From assembly GCF_038896935.1 (NCBI RefSeq), contig NZ_JBANDC010000004.1:186001-250000 (forward strand): a DNA stretch of 64,000 nucleotides, given 5' to 3'. Made by a program: the position numbers and the translations under genes. The number at the start of each line of letters is the position of its first letter. The stretch's first letter is position 1. Source of the DNA: Collimonas rhizosphaerae. Its GTDB lineage: Bacteria; Pseudomonadota; Gammaproteobacteria; Burkholderiales; Burkholderiaceae_D. The notes under the pieces are model-generated. The model ran no database searches and was not told the DNA's origin. It was given only the letters and a program-made list of their open reading frames with translations. Of the stretch, positions 8,430 to 18,662 are shown piece after piece.

Positions 8430-9998
8430 CTAAACCCGCGTCGGATTCAGCAAACCCTGGCATGTCGCGCGCTGCGCATCGGCCGCCGGCAGCTTGGCGC
8501 ACACCGTATCGAGCTGCTGGCGTAGTCGTCCCAGCACCGCCTGGTGCTTGCCGTCGCCATTCCAGGCATTGAGTTTTTGCCCGAGGCGCTCCAGCACCGA
8601 ACGGTTACGCTCGTAAAACGCATTCTGGGTGCCGCCCAGTTCTTGCAGCACGCCATGCGCGACCTTTTCTATGCGCCCTTCTTCTTGCGGCGCCAGTTCC
8701 AGCAAACCCGACAGGTACGCGACACCCCATTGCAGGCGCGTCGCCGGTCCCTGCGCCGCCTGGTAAGCCTGTTCATACCAGTTGACGGCGCCGCTCTTGT
8801 CGCCGCGCTTCTTGGCGTTCGACGCCAGGCTGAGCATGAAGTAATACGGCGCATGCGAACGCTTCAGCTCGGCCTTGAGCAAGCTGTCCGAATCGTCCAG
8901 CAGACCGGCATCGCTCAAGGCATGGGCGCCGGCGTTGATCACCGATTGCCGTTCATAGGCATCGGTAGTGGCGCTATCTGCTTGCGCTACCCGTTGCCGC
9001 ACGTCTTTCAGCAAAGCCGGCGCCAACGCGCCTTCCGGAGTGTCGATACGCGCCAGCGACACTTGCGCCGCCAGCGCCCCCAGGCGATCGGTCTTGGACA
9101 GTGTGCCGTCGCCGGACAAGCGCTGCGCAGCGCTGTTCCAGGCGGCGATCAGCTTGGCCCGGGACGGCGATTTCGGCACGGTCGCCAGCCGCACCAGGTC
9201 AGCCGGATAGTTGGTCAGGATATCCATGTTCTCGCGCGCGGTATGGACATCGCTCACCGCTTTGGTCAGGCGTGCGGCAGCCGCCGTCTTGTCGACGCCG
9301 GCTGCGGCATCGCCGGGCTTGGTCGCAGCCGCCACCAGCGCGCTCAAGGCCAGCCGGTTGGCGCTGTCGCCGGGAGGACATGCCGCCGCCAGCTTGTTCA
9401 AGGCAGGCACCAGCTCCTTGCCGCTGACCAGCTGTTGTTCGTCGGTATCCCAAGAGTAGTAAGCCAGCAGGCGCCACTCGTCCGCCGTCAGCTTGCCGCC
9501 GCTGAGCGCGGCCTGCAAGGTTTGCTTGACCGGGCGGTTGGCGCTGATGCCGAGCGTCAGCGTCTGCAGGTAGCGGTCGGCGTCGACTTCGCCCGGCAAA
9601 CGGGTAATTTCGGTGCCGTCCGGCTTGAACAGGATCATGGTCGGATAGCCGCGCACCTTGAAGCGCTCGCCGAGTTTCTGGGCGCCGGCGCTATCGCCGT
9701 CGATATGCACCGGTACAAAAAACCGCGAGCGCTCGATGAATCCCTGCCGGTTGAAAATCGTGGCCTTGACCTGGTTGCATGGCGGGCACCAGCTTGCGCC
9801 CCAATACAGGAACAAGGGCTTGTTATGCGCTTTGGCGAAAGCAAAAGCGGCATCGACGTCGCCGTCGTACCAGCCGATGCCGTCGGCAGCTGCCGCAGCG
9901 GCGGGCTTGGATTCAGCGGCCGCCAGCGCCAAGGCCGGGGCGGCGCACGTCAGCGTGGCGAATATTGCGGCAACGGCGGAGGCGGATAAGGTCTTCAT
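8430..9998 (-). CDS. Exported thioredoxin-family protein with long C-terminal helical region
   Basis: 522 residues. A signal peptide (MKTLSASAVAAIFATLTCAA) is followed at about 40-150 by a thioredoxin fold with the redox pair CPPC (C71, C74) and the cis-proline region VRGYPTMILFKPDG. The remaining 370 residues are mostly helical, alanine- and leucine-rich, and look like TPR-type or scaffold repeats; I cannot name that part. Likely a periplasmic thiol reductase or chaperone. CPPC rather than CGPC has been seen in several envelope thioredoxin-like proteins. It precedes no other gene closely; the TonB receptor gene ends 75 bp away on the same strand. Confidence 0.8.
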   Translation of the reverse strand: MKTLSASAVAAIFATLTCAAPALALAAAESKPAAAAAADGIGWYDGDVDAAFAFAKAHNKPLFLYWGASWCPPCNQVKATIFNRQGFIERSRFFVPVHIDGDSAGAQKLGERFKVRGYPTMILFKPDGTEITRLPGEVDADRYLQTLTLGISANRPVKQTLQAALSGGKLTADEWRLLAYYSWDTDEQQLVSGKELVPALNKLAAACPPGDSANRLALSALVAAATKPGDAAAGVDKTAAAARLTKAVSDVHTARENMDILTNYPADLVRLATVPKSPSRAKLIAAWNSAAQRLSGDGTLSKTDRLGALAAQVSLARIDTPEGALAPALLKDVRQRVAQADSATTDAYERQSVINAGAHALSDAGLLDDSDSLLKAELKRSHAPYYFMLSLASNAKKRGDKSGAVNWYEQAYQAAQGPATRLQWGVAYLSGLLELAPQEEGRIEKVAHGVLQELGGTQNAFYERNRSVLERLGQKLNAWNGDGKHQAVLGRLRQQLDTVCAKLPAADAQRATCQGLLNPTRV

Positions 9999-10072
9999 CT
10001 TGTACTCATGTGGATAGTTGAAGCCGCATAGGGGCAGGCCAAACCCGCTCCTATGCGGCCATGAACGCTATA

Positions 10073-12796
10073 TCACGAACCAAAGTGGTAATTGAATTCC
10101 AGCCATCCCTGGCGGCCATAGGGATTGTAGTTACCGGTAGGATAATACGGCCAACCGGCGGTATTGTCTTGCTTCACCGAATTGAGCACATTGTTGACGA
10201 TCAGCGCCACCGACGCCCGCGGGGTGATCTGGTAGCTGGCGCTCAGGTTGACCAGCGCGAACGGCGAGATGCGGCGGGTCTGGTCGGCGCTGGGCAAGCT
10301 GCCGTAGCGCGTGACTTGCACGGTGCCGGTCCATTTGTCGCGCAGCCAGGTGACGCTGGCGTTGACCTTGGAGCCCCAGTCCGGATTGGTCAGCGAATTC
10401 AGCAAGTCCTGGTCAGGATCGCTGGCAAACTGCCGGTAGTGGTGGCTGAGCACCTTGGTGTAATTCGCCTTCAGCAGGAAATCGCCGGCGCCGCCCGCCT
10501 TGATGCGCCATTTGCCGCTCACATCCAGGCCGCTGGTGCGCTCCTGCGCCGCATTGATCGGATTGACCAGGATATTCTGGATAGCGTTAGGATTGAAAAT
10601 CGCGTTGGCCGGGTTGCGCTGCACCCGCCTCAGCGCATCGACGCAGGTCGGCGAGTTGATGTCCAGCTGTCCTGCACGGCAATTCGCTTCATTGCGCAAG
10701 ATGATGTCGGGGTCAAGGTTGGTGACCAGGTTGTCGATCTGGATGCGCCAGAAATCGGCCGATATGTCGAAGCTCGAGCTTGGCGACCACACCACGCCAT
10801 AACTCCACGATTTGCCGTTCTCGGATTTCAGGTCCTTGCTGCCGGTCTGGACATAGTTCGCGCCCGGCGAATAATTATTGAATTCGCAGCCGGCCAACGG
10901 CTGTCCGGCCTGCTGGCAGCGGTAATAATCGGTAGTCGACGAATAGTAGCCGCGGGTGGTGGACGAATAGATGTAATTCATGTCCGGCGCGCGGAAGCTG
11001 GTGGCGTAGTTCCCGCGGAACAGCAGTGTCTTCACCGGACGGAATTCAAGCCCGGTGTTATAGGTGAACTTGCCATCGTTGCGGCCGGCAAAATTGTATT
11101 CGTCGTAACGGCCGGCGACGGTGGCGACCAATTCCTTGATAATCGGTATGTTCAGCTCCGTGCCCAGCGCATAGCGCTTGCGCGAGCCGCTGGCGCCGTT
11201 CGCAGCTGCCTGGTTGTAGAACACGCCTTGGTTGATCTGCGGATCGGGCGTGTTGCTGAACCCCTGGCTGCCGAACTCGGTCACCGCCGCCAGGCGCACC
11301 GGCCCCGCCGGCAAATTGAACAGTTCGCCGTTGGCGCTCAGGCTCAAGGTCTGGGTCCAGGATTTATCGCGGCTGGTTGCCTTGCCGGTGATCGAATTGA
11401 ACTGCTCCGGGGTCAAGGGCTGCGACAGCCTGCCAGGATCCGGCGCATAAATGGCGACGCCGTCAGCGTCGTAGCCGAGCCGCGGGCCGAGGAAAAAGCT
11501 GTCGACATTATTCAGCAGCAAAGGCGTGGTCTTGCGGCTGGTATAGGCGGAGATGTTGTAGGCCGCTTCATAGTTCCAGCTGCTGGTCGATGGAATATCG
11601 CCGCGTATGCCCACCGTCAGGTTGCCCGCGACGTCGTTCCAGCGACGGTTGAAGCGGGTCGCTCCGCCGATTTCTTCCGGCGAAATCCGGCGCGACCAGC
11701 TTTCGTTGGCGCCGCTGTTCTGATTGAAGAAATAACTGTTGCCGACCGCTTCCGAAGTCCAGCTCGGGCCTCGCGTATTATTTTGCGTCGAGTTAAAGCC
11801 CAGCATCAGGTCGCTGAATATTTCTGTCTTGGGAGTCAGCTGGTAACTCAGGCTGCCGTACAGGTTTTCGCTCTCGTTCTGGGTCATGGTAGTCCAGTAG
11901 GCGGGCTGAGCCTTGCCGCTGCCGCAATACGCGCCGGATTTCGACTGCACCCTGACTACGCTGTCGTAGAACAGATTGCCGAGCTGGCTGCAGGTCGCGC
12001 CCGGATCGACATATTTTCCCGTGTCGACGTTCTGCCGCGACAGGATGCGGGTCGGGGCGGTGCCCCCGGCCGTGGTGGACGACATGAAATCGCGCTGGCG
12101 GCTCCAGATCGGATCGGTGCGGCTCAGCTCCACGCCGAACACCCCGCTCAGGTTGCCGCTGCCGCCGCCGCCGGTCAGCTGGATGCGCTGGTTGGCGCCG
12201 CCGCCGTCCTTGGTGCCGCCGGCCTTGATGTTGAAATCGAAACCGCTGACCTGCTTTTTGGTGATGATGTTGACCACGCCGGCAATCGCATCCGATCCGT
12301 AGATGGCCGAAGCGCCGCTGTTCAATATCTCGATACGGTCCACCAGCGCCGACGGGATATTCGCCAGGTTGACGAAGTTGACCGAGCCGTCATAGGCCAC
12401 CGGATAGTCGGCGATGCGCCTGCCGTTGAACAGGATCAGCGTATGGTTCGGCCCCAGCCCGCGCAGGCTGATGGTATTCGCAGCCGGAGTGAAGGTGTTG
12501 CCGAAGTCGGCGCCCTGCGTCATGCCGGTATTCTGGGCCTGCGAACTGAGGGCGTCGAACACGTTGCGGTAGCCTTGCTTCTCGATGTCCTCGCCGGTGA
12601 TCACCGTGACGCTGGTCGGACCCTCCTTGCTGGCGCGCGGAATGCGGGAGCCGGTGACCAGCACCGGTTTCGTGCCGCCGGCTGCCGCATCGCCATCCGC
12701 GGCCTGGGCAAAGGCTGTCAGATAAGAATTCGGTATTGCATACGCGATCAGCAGCGCCAGCGCGGTTTGCGCCGGCAGGGTTTTGAATCTGTGCAT
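10073..12796 (-). CDS. TonB-dependent outer membrane receptor
   Basis: 907 residues. After a signal peptide comes the TonB-box region (PVLVTGSRIPR), a plug domain to about residue 190 (LRGLGPNHTLILFNGRR, ASAIYGSDAIAGVVNIITKK) and a 22-strand beta-barrel with many alternating aromatic strands. Length and loop size fit receptors of the large Oar-like or nutrient-uptake type rather than small siderophore receptors; the ligand is unknown. The C-terminus ends YHFGS rather than with the usual terminal aromatic residue. AAGGAA precedes the ATG. The adjacent LysR-type gene is on the same strand upstream, so co-regulation is possible but not shown. Confidence 0.9.
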   Translation of the reverse strand: MHRFKTLPAQTALALLIAYAIPNSYLTAFAQAADGDAAAGGTKPVLVTGSRIPRASKEGPTSVTVITGEDIEKQGYRNVFDALSSQAQNTGMTQGADFGNTFTPAANTISLRGLGPNHTLILFNGRRIADYPVAYDGSVNFVNLANIPSALVDRIEILNSGASAIYGSDAIAGVVNIITKKQVSGFDFNIKAGGTKDGGGANQRIQLTGGGGSGNLSGVFGVELSRTDPIWSRQRDFMSSTTAGGTAPTRILSRQNVDTGKYVDPGATCSQLGNLFYDSVVRVQSKSGAYCGSGKAQPAYWTTMTQNESENLYGSLSYQLTPKTEIFSDLMLGFNSTQNNTRGPSWTSEAVGNSYFFNQNSGANESWSRRISPEEIGGATRFNRRWNDVAGNLTVGIRGDIPSTSSWNYEAAYNISAYTSRKTTPLLLNNVDSFFLGPRLGYDADGVAIYAPDPGRLSQPLTPEQFNSITGKATSRDKSWTQTLSLSANGELFNLPAGPVRLAAVTEFGSQGFSNTPDPQINQGVFYNQAAANGASGSRKRYALGTELNIPIIKELVATVAGRYDEYNFAGRNDGKFTYNTGLEFRPVKTLLFRGNYATSFRAPDMNYIYSSTTRGYYSSTTDYYRCQQAGQPLAGCEFNNYSPGANYVQTGSKDLKSENGKSWSYGVVWSPSSSFDISADFWRIQIDNLVTNLDPDIILRNEANCRAGQLDINSPTCVDALRRVQRNPANAIFNPNAIQNILVNPINAAQERTSGLDVSGKWRIKAGGAGDFLLKANYTKVLSHHYRQFASDPDQDLLNSLTNPDWGSKVNASVTWLRDKWTGTVQVTRYGSLPSADQTRRISPFALVNLSASYQITPRASVALIVNNVLNSVKQDNTAGWPYYPTGNYNPYGRQGWLEFNYHFGS

Positions 12797-12959
12797 GTAT
12801 TGCTATTCCTTCCCATGTATTCTTTTGTAAAGAACTGTTGCGTTCTTTAATGGGAGACGAGAATATAGTAGACGGACGGCAATACAAACTGATGGTTTTA
12901 CATATCCATATGCGCTGTGCGTCGATAGCACGGTGCGCCGGAAGAGTCGCGCGGACGGA

Positions 12960-13847
12960 TCACTTCAGGACTTTTCTGGCAGCGGCGATGATCTGCCGCG
13001 ACAGGTTTTCCATGCGCGGCGACTGCACCTTCCAGGTATGCCAGTACAAAGCCAGTTCAAGCGGCCTGGACGGCGCCAGATGAGCCATTTCATTTTTGCC
13101 GGCGCTAGCCTTGAGCAGCAGTTCCGGCACCATGCCGTAACCAAGGCCGTAGCGGATCGCATTGAAATGCGATGCGGCGCCGGGCACGTAATGGCAAGGG
13201 TAAGCTCCCTCCGGCAAGCCCAGCCGGTCCAGCAGGAAGGAAGACTGCAAAGTGTCTTTATGGGTATAGGCCACCACCGGCGCGCTGCGCGCCGCCTTGC
13301 GCGTCAGGCCGTCGGCGAACCATCGCTCGCGAAACGCCTCGGCCGCCACCAGCCAGTAACGCATCACTCCCAATAATTCCGCCGTACAGCCGCGCATCGG
13401 TTTCGGTTCGGTGCTGATGCAGCCTATGGCCAGGCCGGTCTCCAGCAAGGTGTAAGTGTGGTCCTGGTCTTCCACGGTCAGGTCGAGCAGCACTTTTTCG
13501 CGTATCAGCACATCCGACAAGGCCGGGAAAAACCATGTGCCGATCGAATCGGCATTCAACGCCAGCACCAGTGTCAGCGGCGCATCCTGCTCCACCGCCA
13601 GCTCTGCCGCCAGGTCAGCTTCCAGCAATTGCGCGCGCTTCAGGTATTGCATCAGCCGCTGTCCCGTGCGAGTGGCGCGCGCGGGACGGCTACGCACGAT
13701 CAAGGCATTGCCCAGTATGCTTTCCAGCGCGTGCACGCGCTGCGATATCGCCGGCGACGTCAGGTGCAGCCGCAGCGCCGCCTGCTCGAAGCTGCCGGTT
13801 TCGATCACCGCGCGGAAGGCTTCGGTGTGTTTCGGATTCAAGTTCAT
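12960..13847 (-). CDS. LysR-family regulator, ArgP/LysG-like
   Basis: 295 residues: winged helix with GSFEQAALRLHLTSPAISQR and the ArgP-type continuation LIVRSRPARATRTGQRL, then an effector-binding domain. ArgP/LysG proteins sense lysine or arginine and activate amino-acid exporters. No lysE/argO gene is next to it here, so the target is elsewhere or different. It is divergent from mrcA (about 167 bp between starts). AAAGGAAA precedes the ATG. Confidence 0.85.
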   Translation of the reverse strand: MNLNPKHTEAFRAVIETGSFEQAALRLHLTSPAISQRVHALESILGNALIVRSRPARATRTGQRLMQYLKRAQLLEADLAAELAVEQDAPLTLVLALNADSIGTWFFPALSDVLIREKVLLDLTVEDQDHTYTLLETGLAIGCISTEPKPMRGCTAELLGVMRYWLVAAEAFRERWFADGLTRKAARSAPVVAYTHKDTLQSSFLLDRLGLPEGAYPCHYVPGAASHFNAIRYGLGYGMVPELLLKASAGKNEMAHLAPSRPLELALYWHTWKVQSPRMENLSRQIIAAARKVLK

Positions 13848-14014
13848 TCGATATTTCCTTTATTTCCCTTAATAAAAAATATTTATCATTCATTAATAAT
13901 ACTTAATTTTATTAAACCAATGTCATATTGAATGCACAATCCCCGCTCCCATCCAATCCGCAGCTGCCGACGATCCGTGATCGGCGGCGCCGGCGCCAAG
14001 TCACAGGAGCATCC

Positions 14015-16405
14015 ATGAGGCAGCTTGCCGAACAACCGAAATCGGGCCTGGTCCGCCGTCTCAAATTCATGCTGGGCCTGGTTCTCGGGTTAACGCTGGC
14101 CGCCAGCCTCGCGCTTGGCTATTGGCTGCGCCAGGCGTGGCAGCAGCTTCCGGCAGTCGATCACCTGGCGCAATACAGTCCGGCATTGCCATTGCGGATC
14201 TACTCCAGCGAAGGCGTGCTGCTGGCGGAATACGGCGAGGAGCGTCGCGAATTCCTGCCTATCGCCCAGATTCCCTTGCGCATGCGCCAGGCGCTGCTGG
14301 CCATCGAAGACGCACGCTTCTACCAGCACGGCGCAGTCGATTTCACCGGCCTGCTGCGCGCCACGCTGGCCAATGCCGTCAGCGGCCAGCATGGACAGGG
14401 CGCCAGCACGATCACCATGCAAGTGGCGCGCGGTTTCTTTTTGACGCGCGAAAAAACCGTGCAGCGCAAGCTGATGGAAATACTGCTGGCATACAAACTG
14501 GAACAGCAGTACAGCAAGGACAAGCTGCTGGAGCTGTACATGAACCAGATCTACCTGGGTGAACGGTCTTACGGTTTTGCCGCCGCATCCAATATCTATT
14601 TCGACAAACCGCTGGAACAGTTGAGCACAGCCGAGGCGGCAATGCTGGCCGGCTTGCCCAAGGCGCCCTCCGCCTACAATCCGGTAGCCAATCCGCAGCG
14701 AGCGCAGATGCGCCAGCAATATATTCTGCAGCGCATGCTGGCGCTCGGCGATATCACGCAAGAAGAATTCCAGCAGGCCATGGCAGAGAAACTGGTGCTC
14801 AACGCCAGCCGCAACAGCTCCATCCGGGAAGCGGCCTACGTCGTGGAAGAAGCCAGGCAGATGGTGGTGCAAGCTTATCAGGAGCGTGCTTACACCATGG
14901 GGCTGGATGTCGTCACCACGATCCAGATGGCGCCGCAACTGGCCGCCGACAAGCATCTGCGCACGGGATTGCTGGACGCCCAGGCGCGCAGAGGATATCG
15001 CGGCCCTGAAGCGCGGCTGCCCGCAGCGGAAAACCATGGCTGGCAAGACAGCGCCCGCGCATTGCTGGCGCCGTATCCCGACAGCGGCGAGTTGCGTGCG
15101 GCAATCGTTACCGCCGTGGCGCCGAAGCAGATTACGGCGGTGCTGCGCGACGGCCGGCCGCTGCAAACAAGCTTGCTTGATCCGCGCATCGCCGGCGGCT
15201 GGGCCAAGCTGCCGGCTGACGGCAAACGCAGCATCGCCGCGGGTGCGGTGATCAGGGTTTACCAGGACGGCTCGCAGCGCTGGCTGCTCAGCCAGCTGCC
15301 GGAAATGGAAGGCGCGCTGGTCTCGCTCGACGCGCAGACCGGCGATATCCTGGCGCTTGCCGGCGGTTTCGATTTTTTCCGCAATCCCTTCGACCACGCG
15401 CTGCAGGCGTTCCGCCAGCCGGGGTCGAGTTTCAAACCCTTTGTCTATTCCGCGGCATTGGAAAAAGGATATTTCCCCGGCACCATGGTGGACGATACCC
15501 AGCGCCTCCTGCTGCCCCAGGAAACCGGCGCCCGCGCCTGGCGGCCGCGCAATTACGGCAACAACTATGAGGGCTTCATTACCGTCAGGCGCGGCCTGAT
15601 GCGCTCCAAGAACCTGGTCGCAGTCAGCCTGATGCAAGCTGCCGGCGCCGACTATGTACAGGGCTTCGCGACACAGTTCGGTTTCCTGCCGGAACGCAAT
15701 CCTGCCTCCCTGCCGCTGGCGCTGGGGGCCGGCGCCGTGACGCCGCTGCAGCTGGCCCAGTCTTATGCGGTGTTCGCCAACGGCGGTTATCACCTGGCTC
15801 CCAGGCTGATCAAGGAAATCCGCAACCGCTCCGGCCACGTGTTCTATGCCGACACCTCGCGCAAAGACGGGAATGCCGTCCGCCAGGCAGGCAAAAGAGT
15901 GATTTCCGCGCGCAACGCCTATCTCATGGACAGCATGCTGCAAGACGTGGTCAAGTCCGGCACCGGCCATGGCGCCAAGGTGCTGGCGCGCGGCGACACC
16001 GCAGGAAAAACCGGCACCTCGAACAATGCCTACGACGCCTGGTTCGCCGGTTATTCCTCGGGCGTGGTGTCGGTGGTGTGGCTGGGATATGATCAGCCGA
16101 AAACGCTCGGCAACACGACCGGCGGCGCATTGGCGCTGCCGGTCTGGAGCCGCTACATGCAGGTGGCGGTCAAGGACCGGCAGGAACGGATAGCGCTGGA
16201 GCCGGCTGGACTAACCCTGGCCGATGGCGACTATATCTATTCCGAATACCTGGACCGCAGCTGCCTGGCCGACAACAACCCGTTCATCCACAGCAAGCTG
16301 AAGTGCGAACCCGGCCCTGCTGAAAACCTTGCGGCCGAAGCGGGAACCTTGAGCGCGGCGCAAGAGCGCGCACAGATCCTGAAAATGTTTTCTTCCGGAG
16401 ACTGA
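14015..16405 (+). CDS. mrcA: Penicillin-binding protein 1A (bifunctional peptidoglycan synthase)
   Basis: 796 residues from the ATG at 14015, chosen because AGGAG lies 5 bases upstream; the frame is open to a TTG at 13928 with no ribosome site. A membrane anchor (about residues 15-35) is followed by the GT51 glycosyltransferase domain (EDARFYQHG with catalytic Glu98, GASTITMQVAR) and the transpeptidase domain (PGSSFKPFVY with the SxxK serine near residue 470, SKN, and KTGTSNNAYDAWFAGY near 665). It polymerises lipid II and cross-links the peptides on the periplasmic face. Followed after 4 bp by a TRIC channel gene. Betaproteobacteria often carry several class A PBPs; this may be a second copy. 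Confidence 0.93.
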   Translation: MRQLAEQPKSGLVRRLKFMLGLVLGLTLAASLALGYWLRQAWQQLPAVDHLAQYSPALPLRIYSSEGVLLAEYGEERREFLPIAQIPLRMRQALLAIEDARFYQHGAVDFTGLLRATLANAVSGQHGQGASTITMQVARGFFLTREKTVQRKLMEILLAYKLEQQYSKDKLLELYMNQIYLGERSYGFAAASNIYFDKPLEQLSTAEAAMLAGLPKAPSAYNPVANPQRAQMRQQYILQRMLALGDITQEEFQQAMAEKLVLNASRNSSIREAAYVVEEARQMVVQAYQERAYTMGLDVVTTIQMAPQLAADKHLRTGLLDAQARRGYRGPEARLPAAENHGWQDSARALLAPYPDSGELRAAIVTAVAPKQITAVLRDGRPLQTSLLDPRIAGGWAKLPADGKRSIAAGAVIRVYQDGSQRWLLSQLPEMEGALVSLDAQTGDILALAGGFDFFRNPFDHALQAFRQPGSSFKPFVYSAALEKGYFPGTMVDDTQRLLLPQETGARAWRPRNYGNNYEGFITVRRGLMRSKNLVAVSLMQAAGADYVQGFATQFGFLPERNPASLPLALGAGAVTPLQLAQSYAVFANGGYHLAPRLIKEIRNRSGHVFYADTSRKDGNAVRQAGKRVISARNAYLMDSMLQDVVKSGTGHGAKVLARGDTAGKTGTSNNAYDAWFAGYSSGVVSVVWLGYDQPKTLGNTTGGALALPVWSRYMQVAVKDRQERIALEPAGLTLADGDYIYSEYLDRSCLADNNPFIHSKLKCEPGPAENLAAEAGTLSAAQERAQILKMFSSGD

Positions 16406-16409
16406 GTCC

Positions 16410-17033
16410 ATGCTGCTACATACCATCTACCTGGTGGCGATCGTCGCCGAAGCCATGTCCGGCGCCATCATGGGCATGCGGCGCGACATGGACCTGTTCG
16501 GCATCTGCGTGGTCGGCACCATCACCGCACTGGGCGGCGGCACCATGCGCGACATCTTGCTGGGCAATTATCCGCTGGGCTGGATCGCCCATCCCGAATA
16601 CCTGCTGTTTACCATCGGCGCCGCCGCCGTCACTGCCCTGGTGGCGCGTTTCCTGCATCACTTGCGCAATGTGTTCCTGGTGGTCGACGGCCTCGGCCTG
16701 GTGGCGTTCAGCGTGATCGGTTGCGATATCGCCCGCGCCAACGGCATGTCGCCCGGCATCGTGATCCTGGCGGGCATGATCACCGGCGTCTTCGGCGGCC
16801 TGCTGCGGGATGTGCTGTGCAACCAGATTCCGCTGGTATTGCAGCGCGAAATCTACGCTACCGTGGCGCTGTTCACCGGCGCGCTGTATGTCGGCCTGCT
16901 CTGGTTCGAGGTCGACCCGACGATTGCCCCGCTGGCTGCAATCGGCGCGGGTTTCGTGTTCCGCCTGCTGGCCATGTGTTTCCATTGGAAACTGCCGAGC
17001 TTTAACGGCAACGGCATCCGCGGTTTTGAATAG
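16410..17033 (+). CDS. TRIC/UPF0126 family membrane protein
   Basis: 207 residues with seven predicted membrane helices arranged as two related triplets, each carrying the conserved glycine-rich turn of this family (ALGGGTMRDILLG and GVFGGLLRDVLCNQIPLVL). Members are bacterial homologues of trimeric intracellular cation channels (YadS/YicG type). The ATG lies 4 bp after the mrcA stop and its ribosome site (CGGAG) is inside the mrcA end, so translation is probably coupled. Why a cation channel should follow a cell-wall synthase is unclear. Confidence 0.88.
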   Translation: MLLHTIYLVAIVAEAMSGAIMGMRRDMDLFGICVVGTITALGGGTMRDILLGNYPLGWIAHPEYLLFTIGAAAVTALVARFLHHLRNVFLVVDGLGLVAFSVIGCDIARANGMSPGIVILAGMITGVFGGLLRDVLCNQIPLVLQREIYATVALFTGALYVGLLWFEVDPTIAPLAAIGAGFVFRLLAMCFHWKLPSFNGNGIRGFE

Positions 17034-17180
17034 CCGGCGTCACGCTTTCCGCAAACTTGAATGCAACAGCCGTACCGCGGCCGCGCTCAAAGCATCTTTG
17101 CCCGGCTTGCTTTAGACTGGCTGTTTTCCGTGCCCGACGCCGGCGAATTTTTCAAGCAGACCAAAAAACAAGGAACTTCC

Positions 17181-17885
17181 ATGACTGACCTTTCTTCCTT
17201 CCATATCACAAAAAAATGGCCAGCCCGGCATCCTGAGCGGATCCAGCTGTATTCCCTGCCGACTCCCAATGGCGTCAAGATTTCGATCATGCTGGAGGAA
17301 ACCGGCCTGCCTTACGAGCCGCACCTGGTCAGCTTCGAGAGCAACGACCAGACCTCGCCGGAATTCCTGTCGCTCAATCCGAACAACAAGATTCCGGCGA
17401 TCCTCGATCCCGACGGCCCGGGCGGCAAGCCGCTGCCGCTGTTCGAATCCGGCGCGATCCTGATCTACCTGGCGGACAAGAGCGGCCGGTTCATGCCGCA
17501 AGACGCCGCTGGCCGCTATGAGACGATCCAGTGGCTGATGTTCCAGATGGGCGGCATCGGACCGATGTTCGGCCAGCTCGGATTCTTCAACAAATTCGCC
17601 GGCAAGGATTACGAAGACAAGCGCCCGCGCGACCGCTACGTGGCGGAATCGAAGCGCTTGCTGGCGGTACTCAACCAGCGCCTGGCCGAGCGCAGCTGGA
17701 TCATGGGCGATGAGTACACCATCGCCGACATCGCTACCTTCCCCTGGGTGCGCAACCTGATCGGCTTCTACGAAGCGGGCGACCTGGTGGGCATCGCCGA
17801 TTTTCCGCATGTCACGCGGGCGCTCGCGGCGTTCGTGGCGCGGCCGGCGGTGGCCAAGGGCCTGACGATTCCGCAGCGCGGCTGA
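17181..17885 (+). CDS. Glutathione S-transferase, YghU/Nu-class like
   Basis: 234 residues. Its N-terminal extension (FHITKKWPARHPERIQLYSL) and the PNGVKISIMLEETGLPYE motif mark the YghU/YfcG group, disulphide-bond reductases that bind two glutathiones. The glutathione site FESGAILIYLADKSGRF and the C-terminal SWIMGDEYTIADIATFPWVR are intact. The start at 17181 was preferred over an in-frame ATG at 17061 because AAGGAA precedes it and it gives the usual N-terminus. Single gene. Confidence 0.9.
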   Translation: MTDLSSFHITKKWPARHPERIQLYSLPTPNGVKISIMLEETGLPYEPHLVSFESNDQTSPEFLSLNPNNKIPAILDPDGPGGKPLPLFESGAILIYLADKSGRFMPQDAAGRYETIQWLMFQMGGIGPMFGQLGFFNKFAGKDYEDKRPRDRYVAESKRLLAVLNQRLAERSWIMGDEYTIADIATFPWVRNLIGFYEAGDLVGIADFPHVTRALAAFVARPAVAKGLTIPQRG

Positions 17886-17956
17886 GCGCAGCCCAGGCGG
17901 CTACTCAAAGCGGGGATGGTGCGCTAAAATGCCCATCCCATCACATTTGGACCGCC

Positions 17957-18619
17957 ATGCCATCGCGCCGAAAATTCCTGCAAAAGAGCTTGTTCCTGAC
18001 CGCCTCCGGGCTCTTTTCCAGCCAGCTGCCCTTTGCCGCTCCGGCAGCTTTCGCAAAAGATATCCCTGGCGCTCCGGCCGACGCGCCGCCGATGGACCCA
18101 CCGCCAGACATCTTCGACGCGCAGCTGGTCGATATGGAATTCTGGCTCAAGCCGCGGGTGCTGGAAGTAACCCGCCCGGCCAGCGGCGAACGCGCCAAGC
18201 TGCTCTACTGGAAAGACGGCGAAATCCAGGAATCGGCCTACCAGCAGCTGTGCCACCTGCTGCGCGACGTCCAGGGCAAGCAGGTAGCGCCGATAGATCC
18301 CAAGCTGCTTGAGACCTTGTGGGGCACCCAGGCTTTCATCGCGCGCTATGGCATCAGCCAGCCGCTGGAAATCCTGTCGGGATTCCGCACGGCGGCCACC
18401 AACAAACACCTGATCGAAACCGGCGTGCCGGCAGCGCGCAAATCGTTGCACCTGGAAGGCCGCGCGGCCGACATCCGCCTCACGCAGCTGGATGCCGACG
18501 TGCTGGGCGGCTTGATACGCAGCTTCCGCCAGGGCGGCGTCGGCTTCTATTACCGGCCGGGAAAAAACGGCGGCTGGATCCACGCCGACACAGGACTGCA
18601 GCGCACCTGGAAAGGCTGA
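17957..18619 (+). CDS. Tat-exported DUF882 / YcbK-like peptidase-fold protein
   Basis: 220 residues. The N-terminus SRRKFLQKSLFLTASG is a twin-arginine signal. The C-terminal half has the M15-type zinc fold of DUF882/YcbK: GFRTAATN, SLHLEGRAADIRL (His and Asp ligands) and WIHADTG (third ligand and catalytic region). Such proteins act on peptidoglycan in the periplasm as putative DD- or LD-carboxypeptidases; YcbK itself is not fully characterised. The middle region before the motif is family-specific. Converges with the thiolase gene. Confidence 0.85.
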   Translation: MPSRRKFLQKSLFLTASGLFSSQLPFAAPAAFAKDIPGAPADAPPMDPPPDIFDAQLVDMEFWLKPRVLEVTRPASGERAKLLYWKDGEIQESAYQQLCHLLRDVQGKQVAPIDPKLLETLWGTQAFIARYGISQPLEILSGFRTAATNKHLIETGVPAARKSLHLEGRAADIRLTQLDADVLGGLIRSFRQGGVGFYYRPGKNGGWIHADTGLQRTWKG

Positions 18620-18662
18620 GCGCCGGCAGTCCCGCCGCGATTATCCAGCCGGGAAAACCGGT

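Noticed and set aside
10061..12850. 929-residue forward frame over the TonB receptor gene
   Set aside because: Perfectly antisense to a clear receptor gene; long open antisense frames arise from high-GC codon bias.
14090..15970. 626-residue reverse frame over mrcA
   Set aside because: Antisense shadow of PBP1A with no recognisable domains.
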